This document shows, piece after piece, positions 17,062-26,371 of a DNA stretch of 49,304 bases. Under the pieces are notes generated by a model that was not told where the DNA came from, made no database searches, and saw nothing but the letters and a program-made list of their open reading frames with translations. The DNA is from Dichloromethanomonas sp964477085 (GTDB lineage Bacteria; Bacillota; Desulfitobacteriia; Desulfitobacteriales; Syntrophobotulaceae). Positions within the stretch are counted from its first letter, which is position 1. Each line of letters opens with the position of its first letter. The stretch is taken from the NCBI GenBank assembly GCA_964477085.1, contig CAYZDF010000016.1:1-49304 (forward strand), written 5' to 3'. The position numbers and the translations under genes were made by a program.

Positions 17062-18780
17062 ATGGCGACAAAAAGAATTGTAATTGATCCCGTAACGCGT
17101 ATCGAAGGACACCTGCGTGTGGAAGCCGTTGTGGATGGAAATAAAATTACGGACGCGATAAGCTCCGGAACTATCTTTCGTGGTATCGAGATCATTGTGA
17201 AAGATCGTGACCCGAGGGATGCCTGGGCCTTTGTGCAGAGGATCTGCGGTGTTTGCACTCATACCCATGCTCTGGCCTCCATCCGTTCCGTAGAAGATGC
17301 CTTGAAGATCAATATCCCGAAAAATGCCAACATTATTCGGAATATTATGAGCGCAACTCAGGATATCCAGGATCATGCTATTCATTTCTACCATCTTCAT
17401 GGCTTTGACTGGATAGATGTGGTCAGTGCCTTAAAAGCTGATCCTGCGCAGACCAGTGCCATCGCCCAATCGATTTCCAAGTGGCCTTTGTCAACGACAG
17501 GTTACTTTAAAGATATCCAGACTAAAGTCAAAAACTTTGTGGAAAGCGGTCAGCTCGGAATATTCTCTAATGCCTATTGGGGGCACCCTGCTTATAAATT
17601 GCCCCCCGAAGTGAACCTGCTTGGTGTTGCCCATTACATTGAAGCTTTGAACTGGCAGAAGGAGATTATTAAAATCCATGCTGTTTTTGGTGGGAAGAAT
17701 CCGCATCCCAATTATGCTGTTGGAGGCGTACCGGCTTCCATCAATCTCCATGACAACAGCGTCATTAACATTGAACGCTTGAGTTTTGTTAAAACCAAAA
17801 TCGATGAAGCCAAGGTTTTTGTTGACCAGGTTCTTATTCCGGATATTTTGGCCATTGCCAGCTTCTATAAGGATGATCTTTGGGGCGGAGGTTTGAGTAA
17901 CTATATGTCCTATGGTGATTTGCCCACCAAGACCATCAACGATCCTGAAAGCTTCCTGGTGCCACGGGGAATTGTTCTCAATAGGGATCTCAGCAAAGTC
18001 TATGATATTGATCTGAAAGACCCCAAACAGATCCAGGAATTCGTTTCTCACTCCTGGTTCAGATATGATGATAAGGATACAGGACTACATCCCTGGGATG
18101 GCAAGACCGAGACGCATTACGACGGGCCCAAACCTCCTTATGACAATCTGGATGAAACGAAAGGCTACAGCTGGTCGAAGAGTCCTCGTTGGCTGGGCAA
18201 ATCCATGGAAGTTGGACCGCTGGCCAGATTCGTAGTGGCTTATGCCAAAGGAGATAAGCAGATTAAAGAACTTGTGGACAGCTCACTTAAGAAGCTGGAA
18301 CTTCCGACTGCCGCTCTCTTTTCAACGTTGGGCAGAACGTTGGCCAGAGCTTTGGAAACCCAGCATCGTGTCAATATTCTGGTCGATCTCTATGACGAGT
18401 TAATTGCTAACGTTAAAGCAGGGGATACCGCGACATTCAACAATGAGAAATGGGACCCCGCGACCTGGCCGGCTAAAGCAGAGGGGGTTGGGTTCTGTGA
18501 AGCACCACGTGGAGCATTGGGCCATTGGATCAAAATCAAAAACGGGAAAATAGATAATTATCAAGCCGTTGTTCCTACCACCTGGAACGCGTCTCCCAGA
18601 GATGCCAACAAACAACTGGGAGCGTATGAGGCATCTATGATTGATACTCCGTTAGCTATACCCGACCAGCCACTGGAGATCCTGCGGACCATCCACTCTT
18701 TCGATCCTTGTGTGGCTTGCGCCACTCACCTGTTTGATCCTCAAGGGCAGGAACTGCTACAGATTACAACGAAGAAATAA
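17062..18780 (+). CDS. hydB: [NiFe] uptake hydrogenase large (catalytic) subunit
   Basis: This 572-residue subunit carries the Ni-Fe active site. It has the N-terminal IDPVTRIEGHLRVE, the L1 motif RICGVCTHTHALAS, and the C-terminal L2 motif DPCVACATH, giving the four Ni/Fe ligand cysteines. After His the tail LFDPQGQELLQITTKK would be cut off by the maturation protease encoded next, which supports a functional group 1-type enzyme. The ATG at 17062 has AAAGGA 9 bases upstream; the ATG at 17053 is too close to it. The protein should be co-exported with the Tat-bearing small subunit. No cytochrome b partner gene follows. Confidence 0.95.
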   Translation: MATKRIVIDPVTRIEGHLRVEAVVDGNKITDAISSGTIFRGIEIIVKDRDPRDAWAFVQRICGVCTHTHALASIRSVEDALKINIPKNANIIRNIMSATQDIQDHAIHFYHLHGFDWIDVVSALKADPAQTSAIAQSISKWPLSTTGYFKDIQTKVKNFVESGQLGIFSNAYWGHPAYKLPPEVNLLGVAHYIEALNWQKEIIKIHAVFGGKNPHPNYAVGGVPASINLHDNSVINIERLSFVKTKIDEAKVFVDQVLIPDILAIASFYKDDLWGGGLSNYMSYGDLPTKTINDPESFLVPRGIVLNRDLSKVYDIDLKDPKQIQEFVSHSWFRYDDKDTGLHPWDGKTETHYDGPKPPYDNLDETKGYSWSKSPRWLGKSMEVGPLARFVVAYAKGDKQIKELVDSSLKKLELPTAALFSTLGRTLARALETQHRVNILVDLYDELIANVKAGDTATFNNEKWDPATWPAKAEGVGFCEAPRGALGHWIKIKNGKIDNYQAVVPTTWNASPRDANKQLGAYEASMIDTPLAIPDQPLEILRTIHSFDPCVACATHLFDPQGQELLQITTKK

Positions 18781-18895
18781 GCACAAAGCATTCACAAAGC
18801 ATCCGATGGATATTGTCATTAAGAGCAACAAGCAAGTACCCATATTGTTCAACTGGTGTAAGAAGGTGTGAAATCTGGAAAATAACAAAAAGATT

Positions 18896-19369
18896 ATGGA
18901 TGAACTTCATACAATTAAAATTATTGGCATAGGAAATCTGGTCAGACAGGATGAAGGTATCGGTATTCATCTCTTACAAGCTTTACAGGATAAGCTTCCA
19001 CCCCAGATAGATACTCTGGACGGTGGGACAGGGGGCTTAGCTTTGATGGACTTTGTAGAGAATGCCAAAAAGCTTCTTGTCCTTGATGCCGTTGATGCAG
19101 GTATAGAGCCTGGAAAAGTGGTGGTATGGCGTCAGGAAGAAGTACCGTATTTTATGGCTAGCAAGATGTCCGTACACCAGGTGGGGTTTACTGAGGTTTT
19201 GAACTGGGCTAAATTTCGGGGAAAATATCCTGATGAGATCGCCGTGGTCGGCATTCAACCTCAAACCCTAGATTGGGGAACGGAGCTTAGTGAAGTGGTA
19301 CAGCTCTCTCTGCCAACTGCGGTTAAAAAAGTGTTGGCTATACTGGAAGAATGGGAAGCTGTGATTTAA
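18896..19369 (+). CDS. hyaD: Hydrogenase maturation endopeptidase (HyaD/HupD family)
   Basis: This 157-residue nickel-dependent protease cleaves the C-terminal tail of the [NiFe] large subunit after metal insertion. It shows IIGIGNLVRQDEGIGIHLLQ with the Ni-binding Glu/Asp, DGGTGGLALMDFV, LVLDAVDAG, and SVHQVGFTEVLNWA with the conserved His. Its place directly behind the large-subunit gene fits. ATG 18896 has no clear ribosome site; a CTG at 18875 preceded by AAGGTG is a possible alternative start. The operon ends in the terminator at 19412. Confidence 0.92.
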   Translation: MDELHTIKIIGIGNLVRQDEGIGIHLLQALQDKLPPQIDTLDGGTGGLALMDFVENAKKLLVLDAVDAGIEPGKVVVWRQEEVPYFMASKMSVHQVGFTEVLNWAKFRGKYPDEIAVVGIQPQTLDWGTELSEVVQLSLPTAVKKVLAILEEWEAVI

Positions 19370-19411
19370 CCTATCCAAGTATTCTTAGTTTACGATAGTT
19401 GATGGTCAACA

Positions 19412-19447
19412 AAAACAGCCTATCTTTTTAAGAGGGTAGGCTGTTTT
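19412..19447. terminator. Bidirectional terminator between hydrogenase operon and MscS gene
   Basis: The perfect 11-bp stem AAAACAGCCTA (19412-19422) / TAGGCTGTTTT (19437-19447) has a 14-base loop. Its A/T arms supply a U tract on both strands. It separates the convergent hyaD and mscS-like genes. Confidence 0.85.
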
Positions 19448-19501
19448 GCTATTGAATCAATCTTCGTGTCTGTTTGGTAAATCCGGACCCTGCCAATCAT
19501 A

Positions 19502-20749
19502 TCATGTGTTTTCTTTGACGCTCAACATATGGCGCATATCGTACCCCGTGGGGTTCTGATGAATTCTTAAATCAAATAAGGGAATCACTGCAAAGATATG
19601 ATCAAAGATATCGGCCTGTATAGATTCGTAATTAACCCAGGCAGTATCTGTAGTAAAGGCATAAATCTCCAGAGGGAGACCAGATTCACCAGCCGGAAGC
19701 TGTCGAACCATATGGGTCATTTCTTTATGGATCTTGGGGTGGTTTTTCAAGTAGGCATGGAGATAAGCCCTGAAGGTTCCGATATTGGTCAGTCGCCGGC
19801 CATTAACCAGTTGGGAACAATCCACGTCATGTTCCTGATTATGAATCTGACACTCCTGCAGCTTTTGTTCAAGATATTCTGTAATATACTGTATCTTTTT
19901 GAACCTCTCCAACATTTCCTCTGTACAAAATGTAATGCTTGTGCTATCAATATGGATTGATCTTTTGATGCGTCTCCCTCCTGATTCCTGCATTCCTCTC
20001 CAATTTTTAAAAGAATCCGAGATTAAGGCATAGGTTGGGATAGTTGTAATCGTATTATCAAAGTTTTTAATTTTGACCGTATTGAGTGAGATATCTATAA
20101 CATCGCCGTCAGCACCATATTTGGGCATCTCAATCCAATCACCGATCCTTACCATGTCGTTGGCTGCCAGCTGGATTCCGCCTACCAGACCCAATAACGA
20201 GTCTTTAAAGACCAACAGGATGACGGCAGTTAATGCTCCAATACCGCTGAGCAAAAGAAGAGGAGAACGTTCAATCAACAAGGAGATAAACCAAATACCA
20301 CCGATAATGTAAAGAAAGATCTTGATCACCTGGATTATGCCACGGATAGGTTTATGCTTGGATACTTCAAACGTTTTATAAATATCTTCGATGGCATCCA
20401 GAAAGGCATCAATGACCAATAAGCCAACGATGATGATATAAGCCATAGAAAGTTTTTGGATGGTACTTATGTAAACCGGGAAAATGCTTGCAGACCAATA
20501 GACTATAATAGCCGGAGTGATCAGGGACAAACGGTTAAATACTTTCCGGTTAAATAGATAGTCATCCCAAAGGAAACGGTTGTGATAGATATAGTGAGCA
20601 AGGATACGCAGAACGATTTTTTTTGTTATGATATATGTAAGATAGCTAAAGATGAGGATAAGAAGCACGGCAAGTCCGTGGGAAAAGTACTCAGCCGTGG
20701 CGTCAGGGATTCCCAGGGACGTAAGGGAATCTATGATGAGATCGATCAT
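19502..20749 (-). CDS. MscS-family mechanosensitive ion channel (YbdG-like)
   Basis: This 415-residue membrane protein has about five transmembrane helices before the pore segment. The MscS core is VFKDSLLGLVGGIQLAANDMVRIGDWIEMP, shown here as its parts FKDSLLGLVGGIQLA and IGDWIEMPKYGADGDVIDI, followed by TVKIKNFDNT and IPTYALIS. The long loop and C-terminal domain (SGGRRIKRSIHID, YAFTTDTAWVNYE) are those of the YbdG/mini-conductance subgroup that releases solutes on hypo-osmotic shock. GGACGGAGATAA precedes the ATG. It is monocistronic. Confidence 0.9.
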   Translation of the reverse strand: MIDLIIDSLTSLGIPDATAEYFSHGLAVLLILIFSYLTYIITKKIVLRILAHYIYHNRFLWDDYLFNRKVFNRLSLITPAIIVYWSASIFPVYISTIQKLSMAYIIIVGLLVIDAFLDAIEDIYKTFEVSKHKPIRGIIQVIKIFLYIIGGIWFISLLIERSPLLLLSGIGALTAVILLVFKDSLLGLVGGIQLAANDMVRIGDWIEMPKYGADGDVIDISLNTVKIKNFDNTITTIPTYALISDSFKNWRGMQESGGRRIKRSIHIDSTSITFCTEEMLERFKKIQYITEYLEQKLQECQIHNQEHDVDCSQLVNGRRLTNIGTFRAYLHAYLKNHPKIHKEMTHMVRQLPAGESGLPLEIYAFTTDTAWVNYESIQADIFDHIFAVIPLFDLRIHQNPTGYDMRHMLSVKENT

Positions 20750-20930
20750 TTATCTCCGTCCTTTCATTTTAGAAGCTTTAGGGGTTATCTAATATTGTAC
20801 ATTAATTTTCAAGCTTATTCCAAATGACCTTTTATCCAAACATGTTGATCATCAAATAAAATCTCCCGGATATTTATTTTTTACGCTTTTTGGTATAATT
20901 TTCTTGAGATAGAGGGGGAGAAGTTTGTTT

Positions 20931-21204
20931 ATGTTGAAAGAGAATTCAACCAAAGAATCAACGAAATGGATTTCAACGATAGAATTGAAACCTTACTGGC
21001 AAAGTTAAGTTTCCCTTACAATTTTAGGTGGCAGTGGGGCAACCCTTAGTCTGATTCTGGCCATCTTTATCAGCGGGAGATATAAAAATCTGAGAAGGGC
21101 ATGCTAAATTGTCTGTCTTTCCGTCTTTATTCAATATCAATGAACTTATTGTTTTCGGAATTCTCATTGTGTTAAATCCTATTTGCCTTATCCCGTTCTA
21201 TTGA
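20931..21204 (+). pseudogene. Remnant of a PTS lactose/cellobiose-type EIIC permease
   Basis: From 21018 the translation reads TILGGSGATLSLILAIFISG, RYKNLRRAC, then stop. One base of frameshift near 21103 lets it continue KLSVFPSLFNINELIVFGI, LIVLNPICLIPF and end at 21204. The SGATL / FNINE-x-I-x-FG / IVLNP-x-x-x-IPF order is the signature of sugar EIIC subunits. A short open frame at 20931 with its own ribosome site (GGGGGAG) and a TATAAT upstream (20894-20899) precedes it (MLKENSTKESTKWIS...) but shows no clear homology. The gene is plainly dead. Confidence 0.7.
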
Positions 21205-21211
21205 TACCTAC

Positions 21212-21331
21212 TGTCTTGACGGTTATATCCTTGAACTTGGTTGTGTCCATTGTCAAGGCTACCTTTATAGTCCGGCTGTCAGTTATGATGAACTATTATT
21301 ATACTTAGACACGATCAGAAATCAACGCTAA
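21212..21331 (+). pseudogene. Remnant of the C-terminal end of an EAL (c-di-GMP phosphodiesterase) domain protein
   Basis: The frame ending at the TAA 21329-21331 reads CLDGYILELGCVHCQGYLYS then PAVSYDELLLYL. The ELGC-x-x-x-QGY-x-x-S-x-P-x-x-x-x-E pattern is the end of EAL domains. The catalytic ELL/EAL parts are absent, so only the 3' end remains, joined directly to the PTS remnant. This suggests a deletion that fused two decaying genes. From 21332 to 21436 nothing further is seen. Confidence 0.6.
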
Positions 21332-21436
21332 TGCTTTAAGTCTGATATAATGCTGGCAGTTACTATGTTCATAATAATTTGCCTAAATAGCTCTATCCAG
21401 CAGAACAGACCACAAGAAAAGGATTGATGGATTGCA

Positions 21437-22321
21437 ATGGAGTATATACCAGCTAAAACAATCATATCAGGTTATAATGCTGACAATCCTTGGTTTGGTA
21501 CAAACTACAATATGAATATCTACAAAGGATGTTGTCATGGTTGTATCTACTGTGACAGCCGCAGTGAATGTTACCAAGTAGATAATTTTGATGAGGTCAG
21601 GGCTAAGTATCATGCACTTGAGATAATAGCCAAAGAGCTTAAATCAAAACGGCGAAGAGGTGTTATTGGCACAGGCGCGATGAGCGATCCGTATAACCCC
21701 TTTGAGAGAGAACTAAATCTAACTAGAGGAGCACTCAGTTTAATTGATCAATATAAGTTTGGTATATCAATCGCTACTAAGAGTGATCTGATTACCAGGG
21801 ATACCGATGTTCTTAGATCAATCCAAAACCACTCGCCTGTACTAGTGAAGATAACCATTACAACTTGTGACGATGACCTATGTCAAAAAATTGAGCCCAA
21901 TGTCGCAGTATCATCCAAGCGCTTCCATGTGATTAATTATCTCTCCAGCCAAGGTGTGTTTACTGGGATACTTCTCATGCCGGTATTACCTTTTCTGGAA
22001 GATAATGAGGAAAATATCAGGGGTATCGTTGGCTTAGCCTCTGAAAATGGAGCCAAGTTTATATACCCTGCTTTCGGGGTCACACTCAGACAGAACCAAA
22101 GAGATTGGTTTTATAAGAAATTGGATAAGCATTTTCCTGGGCTTAAACACAAATATATGAAACAATACGGAAACTCCTATGAATGTGGTTCTCCGAAAGC
22201 CAGACAGTTATGGCAAATATTCAAGCAAGAATGTGATAAATCAGGGATACTTTATAAAATGGAAGATATTATTGACAACTATAAAAAAGAGTATGGAGAA
22301 AGCCAGCCATCCTTGTTCTAG
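21437..22321 (+). CDS. SPL-family radical SAM protein
   Basis: This 294-residue radical SAM enzyme has its cluster ligands in GCCHGCIYCDSRS as C32-x3-C36-x2-C39, the CX3CX2C signature. NIYKGCCHGC, GTGAMSDPYNPFERE and TKSDLITRD are typical of the spore photoproduct lyase-like (SplB/Rv2578c) group seen in many anaerobes. The reaction is not established for this subgroup, and the protein is shorter than true SplB (about 340), so DNA repair should not be assumed. It is followed after 49 bases by hsp33 on the same strand. The upstream ribosome site is modest (GAAAAGGATTG). Confidence 0.85.
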   Translation: MEYIPAKTIISGYNADNPWFGTNYNMNIYKGCCHGCIYCDSRSECYQVDNFDEVRAKYHALEIIAKELKSKRRRGVIGTGAMSDPYNPFERELNLTRGALSLIDQYKFGISIATKSDLITRDTDVLRSIQNHSPVLVKITITTCDDDLCQKIEPNVAVSSKRFHVINYLSSQGVFTGILLMPVLPFLEDNEENIRGIVGLASENGAKFIYPAFGVTLRQNQRDWFYKKLDKHFPGLKHKYMKQYGNSYECGSPKARQLWQIFKQECDKSGILYKMEDIIDNYKKEYGESQPSLF

Positions 22322-22370
22322 TGGAGATTTTGTTAGAAGGTTATTGCTTGTCATAAAGGAGATATGGATC

Positions 22371-23249
22371 ATGAAAGACTATTTAATCAAAGCATTGGGG
22401 TATAACGGCCAAGTCAGAGCGTATGCAGCTATGACGACAGATACCGTAGGAGAAGCGCAACACAAACACTATACCTGGCCGACGGCTTCCGCAGCACTGG
22501 GACGTACCATGACAGCAGGATTGATGTTGGGGGCTATGCTCAAGGGCGAAGAAAAGCTAACCATAAAAATTGAAGGCAACGGTCCTCTGGGATTGATCCT
22601 CGTTGATGCCAATGCCAAGGGCGAGGTCAGAGGCTATGTTACCAATCCCCAAACCCATCTAGACTTAAATCCTCAAGGGAAATTGGATGTCAGCGGTGCA
22701 GTCGGTACAGAAGGGATGCTATCGGTAGTCAAGGACATCGGACTTAGAGATTATTTTACCGGCCAGGTACCGCTCGTGTCAGGTGAGATCGGAGAAGATT
22801 TTACGTATTATCTTGCCAAATCCGAACAGGTTCCGTCATCAGTGGCTTTAGGTGTCTTGGTTAATCCTGATAATACAATTCAAGCCTCCGGCGGTTTTAT
22901 GATCCAGATGCTCCCTGGTGCCGATGAAGAGACCATCACCCAAATTGAAAAACAGCTAAAGACCATCCCACCCGTATCGAAAATGATTCAGGAGGGGCTT
23001 TCTCCGGAAGAAATCCTGGAAAATGTTTTGGGTAAAGATAATGTTCAGATCCTTGAGAAGATGCCGGTTCGTTTTCAGTGTCAGTGCTCCAAAGATAGGG
23101 TAACGGCAGCCCTGATCAGTTTAGGAAAGACAGAGATTGAGGATATCATCGAAACAGAAGGGGAAGCAGAAGCACACTGCCATTTCTGTAATGAGAAGTA
23201 TCACTTTACCCAAGAGGAATTAGAAGGTTTAAAGGAAGAGGCTAAATAG
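22371..23249 (+). CDS. hslO: Redox-regulated chaperone Hsp33
   Basis: This 292-residue cytosolic holdase chaperone is activated by oxidative unfolding of its zinc domain. The N-terminal part has DYLIKALGYNGQVRAYA and TAGLMLGAMLKGEEKLT; the C-terminal redox switch has FQCQCSKDR and HCHFCNEKYHF, the CxC...CxxC zinc ligands. ATG 22371 is chosen over the open frame start at 22179 because TAAAGGAGA lies 8 bases upstream and the family N-terminus begins here. It is possibly co-transcribed with the radical SAM gene. Confidence 0.95.
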   Translation: MKDYLIKALGYNGQVRAYAAMTTDTVGEAQHKHYTWPTASAALGRTMTAGLMLGAMLKGEEKLTIKIEGNGPLGLILVDANAKGEVRGYVTNPQTHLDLNPQGKLDVSGAVGTEGMLSVVKDIGLRDYFTGQVPLVSGEIGEDFTYYLAKSEQVPSSVALGVLVNPDNTIQASGGFMIQMLPGADEETITQIEKQLKTIPPVSKMIQEGLSPEEILENVLGKDNVQILEKMPVRFQCQCSKDRVTAALISLGKTEIEDIIETEGEAEAHCHFCNEKYHFTQEELEGLKEEAK

Positions 23250-23359
23250 CTGATAGAGAACTATTTAGAATATAGAACACACTATTTTTAGGAGATCCCA
23301 AATAATAGTTGAATCAACTAAGACAAAACTTACATGCAGATATGTGCAAGCCTTTTTTA

Positions 23360-23956
23360 CTACTGATTATAACGTGTTTTAATATTTCCTTTCTGATGCA
23401 TCTGTCTGGAATTCATCCAAGGATAATAATAGGGTGAAGAATTTTCTTCACGGACAACTAGGTCTAATGGTTGATCTACTTCCAAAGTGAGATTGCCAGG
23501 TTTGAATAACCGGGGATCTCCTAACTTTTCTGCAATAACAATCTTTGTAGCACCAAAAGCCAAATGAGATAGAAAGGTGGTAAGCGCATCGATGGATTTA
23601 ACGGGGAAAATAATTGTCGCCCCTAATCTGGATAGAACCCCATATAATGAGCCCCATTCCATGGCTCCCAAACCTGCACCTTTCAGTATATGTTTATCTT
23701 TACCCATTAAAGTGAGCCAGTAGACACATGAAACACCTAATCCCATGGCAATCATACTGTCGGCAATGATACCGGCCAACTTTCCGAGAGGTTAATTTAT
23801 TTCTGATTTTTTAAAAAAAATCCCTTCCGCCGTTGTACGCCCATTACTTTTTGTTATGCCATTTTTATTGAAAACATATTCGAGTGCGATTTTAGCAAGA
23901 TTACCACCTAAACCAGCAATGATACCGAGCCAGAAACGATCTGTTATTTTTTTCAT
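23360..23956 (-). pseudogene. Conserved clostridial membrane protein gene interrupted by one in-frame TAA
   Basis: The ATG at 23956 (ribosome site GAGGTG) opens MKKITDRFWLGIIAGLGGNL and runs 54 codons to a TAA at 23794-23792. The same frame then continues without shift as PLGKLAGIIADSMIAMGLGV, then YWLTLMGKDKHILKGAGLG down to the stop at 23360. The two halves read as one protein of about 198 residues with several membrane helices; its function is unknown, and I believe related proteins occur in Desulfosporosinus-type genomes. Either a recent nonsense mutation or a base-call error produced the stop. Everything else in the frame is intact. Confidence 0.75.
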
Positions 23957-24442
23957 CTTAAGCACCTCGATTGTGATCTAGAGTACCATAACGTTTAATG
24001 AGACTAGTTTTTCCAAAATGAAATTTTTTACCACAGTAAATAAATTTATGGTGAATATTTATCTTATTTTCGCTCCAAAGCATCAGGTAAACATAAAATA
24101 AAAACCTTTTCATTATGAGATTATTAAGAATTCTCAGTCTTGTCTGGAATGTCATCGGGGAAACTGGACATGGTGTAGATCTATATTTGACCCCTGTTCT
24201 AAAAGGTGCGAAAGAATGAGCTATAAAAGACTAAAGAGTCGTATCGGAGATATTTAGAGAGATTTCATAATAGGAATAACTTTGGTTATGTTTGATTTTG
24301 AGGTATAATTAACCCCGTATATCAACCAAAACACATCAGCAGAAATGTGTATTATGAGGAGAAACGTGTTCTTAACGTCATCAAACAAATTTGATGGTTG
24401 TACATACCATGGCGGTTAGGACATACAATATGGAGAGTTCAG
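23957..24442. other. Intergenic stretch with a weak promoter and a small hairpin
   Basis: A TTGGTT-16-TATAAT promoter-like pair (24282-24287, 24304-24309) is followed by a hairpin ACACAT (24331-24336) / ATGTGT (24345-24350). Both lie about 100 bases before the DUF2156 gene. A minus-strand open frame of 65 codons at 23958-24155 has no homology or ribosome site that I can see, and I do not call it. Confidence 0.35.
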
Positions 24443-25345
24443 ATGATTGATTTAAAAAAAGTTCAAATTGAAGATAAGAAATGGATGGATCCCTTGATCG
24501 CTGCAGGGAATCTTAGTGGCTGTCATCAAAATTTCACCAATATATTCGCCTGGGCAGAGAACTATTACCATCGCGTAGCACAAGTCAATAATTATCTTGT
24601 GGTTAAAGGTGCTAACGAGCAATGCCCTTATTATTTCTATCCTGCCGGTTCAGGTGAGCTTAAACCTGTCTTGGACATCATGAGGCAGGATGCGGCTGAT
24701 TGCGGGCATGATTTTGTTCTCGTCGGTTTATCACCTGAGAACATCACCGTCGTTAATCACCTTTTCCCAGAATGCCTTGAATATGAGAATATGCGGGATA
24801 GTTTTGACTACGTTTATCTTTTGGAAAACCTGGCTGATCTTTCGGGCAGGAAGTACCAGGCTAAACGAAATCATATTAATCGCTTCGTCCAAAACAATGA
24901 CTGGAGTTATGAATTAATTTCTCCCGCTAATCTGGATGAATGCTGGAAGATGAATAAAGAATGGTGTATTATCCATGAATGCAATGAGGATGACCTTCTG
25001 GCAAAGGAAAAGTGTGCCGTAACGCGTTGCTTTGATCATTTTCAAGTGCTGGGGCTAGAAGGTGGCTTATTACGCGTTAGCGGTCGAGTCATCGCCTTTA
25101 CTATGGGAGAAAGACTTAATCAGGATACGTATGTTATTCATATTGAAAAAGCTTTTTCCGATATTCATGGTGCTTATCAAATGATTAACCGTGAATTTGC
25201 AGCTTATGTCCGAGATACTTATCCTGAGATGATCTATGTTAATCGGGAGGAAGATATGGGGTTGGATGGACTAAGAAAAGCTAAGTTATCTTACCATCCC
25301 GCCAAGATGGAGGAGAAGTATTTAGGCAAGTTTATAGAACCATAG
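24443..25345 (+). CDS. DUF2156 (LPG-synthetase C-terminal / GNAT-like) protein
   Basis: This 300-residue cytosolic protein has a double acyltransferase-like fold. LSGCHQNFTNIFAWAENY near residue 20 and SGRKYQAKRNHINRF near 130 mark the family related to the C-terminal domain of phosphatidylglycerol lysyltransferase, which moves aminoacyl groups from tRNA. MprF's membrane domain is absent, so the acceptor is unknown. The start at 24443 (MIDLKKVQIEDKKWMDP) has GGAGAG upstream; the frame opens at 24398. A GNAT gene follows after 68 bases, and the two commonly sit together in Clostridia. Confidence 0.85.
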   Translation: MIDLKKVQIEDKKWMDPLIAAGNLSGCHQNFTNIFAWAENYYHRVAQVNNYLVVKGANEQCPYYFYPAGSGELKPVLDIMRQDAADCGHDFVLVGLSPENITVVNHLFPECLEYENMRDSFDYVYLLENLADLSGRKYQAKRNHINRFVQNNDWSYELISPANLDECWKMNKEWCIIHECNEDDLLAKEKCAVTRCFDHFQVLGLEGGLLRVSGRVIAFTMGERLNQDTYVIHIEKAFSDIHGAYQMINREFAAYVRDTYPEMIYVNREEDMGLDGLRKAKLSYHPAKMEEKYLGKFIEP

Positions 25346-25413
25346 AATTCCTTAATTGTGAATATGAAATCCACTATAGTGTAAGCTATCGTGTTTGAAT
25401 GGCCGGAGGCAAA

Positions 25414-26313
25414 ATGTACGAAATACGACAGGCAAAAAGCGGTGAAGCTGCTTCTCAAAAAGAAATATGGAAGCTCTGTTTTGGTGATCGCGATAAGTAT
25501 ATTGATTTTTACTATGCCAACAGGTACAAAGAAGAGGAAACTCTTCTCTTACTTTATCAGGGCAAACTTATAACCATGTTGACCATGATCCCGGCGACAA
25601 CGGTTATGCCTGATAACCAGAGTATGGAAACAGTCATAATTTATGCCATGGCTACACACCCTGATTATCAGAAAAGAGGTTTTGCAACAAAAATAATTAA
25701 ATATTGTCATGAATACCTTGAAGCTAATAATATCAATAACACCGTACTGGTACCTCAACATAACAGTCTTTTTAACTTCTATCAGCAATACGGCTACCAA
25801 GAGACTTTTTACATCCAGGAAACTTCATGGACCGCTGAAGCTGTGCTGGAAATGTTGGATGAGCTTAAGGGAGGCCCCCCCTCCTCTTGTACGATTAAGC
25901 CCTGTGATTCTGTAGAATACAATCTAAGACGTAATGAACTGCTACAGGGAAGGCTTTATATCGCTTATCAAGATGAAGATATCTCCTATCAGAAGAAACT
26001 GTCCCAGTTTTCCGGTGCGGATATTTACTTGGTAGATGGTGACGGTATTCAAGGTTGTGCAGTCATAGAAAGAACCCCATCAGGCAACATCCTGATAAAA
26101 GAACTTCTTATCCCTGATTTTCACAGGCCCAATGTGCTTAGAGCAATAGTAGAGCAGTTCAATGTCAGAGAATTGATGGTACGAACACCATCATTTACTG
26201 AAGAACTATACGGGGATAAGATACGCCCGTTCGGTATGATTAGAGAACACCCACTCTCTCAGAGGAAGTTAACCTCTGAAACAAAAGGTTATATGGGGTT
26301 GGCCTTTGATTAA
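25414..26313 (+). CDS. GNAT-family N-acetyltransferase (Eis-like)
   Basis: This protein of about 299 residues has the GNAT acetyl-CoA site in ATHPDYQKRGFATKIIKYCH (about residues 86-105), preceded by the beta4 strand TVIIYAMAT. A second GNAT-like half and a small C-terminal domain make it similar to the Eis/sterol-carrier type. The substrate is unknown. ATG 25414 follows CCGGAGGCAAA; an ATG at 25399 lacks a ribosome site. It probably shares a transcript with the DUF2156 gene. Confidence 0.82.
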   Translation: MYEIRQAKSGEAASQKEIWKLCFGDRDKYIDFYYANRYKEEETLLLLYQGKLITMLTMIPATTVMPDNQSMETVIIYAMATHPDYQKRGFATKIIKYCHEYLEANNINNTVLVPQHNSLFNFYQQYGYQETFYIQETSWTAEAVLEMLDELKGGPPSSCTIKPCDSVEYNLRRNELLQGRLYIAYQDEDISYQKKLSQFSGADIYLVDGDGIQGCAVIERTPSGNILIKELLIPDFHRPNVLRAIVEQFNVRELMVRTPSFTEELYGDKIRPFGMIREHPLSQRKLTSETKGYMGLAFD

Positions 26314-26371
26314 AGAGCAGGGTTCATTACTAATCATCAGTATGGATTATATTAAGAACTTCTCTGAGTAA

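Noticed and set aside
23958..24155. 65-codon minus-strand open frame
   Set aside because: No ribosome site, no domain, and composition like non-coding AT-rich DNA.
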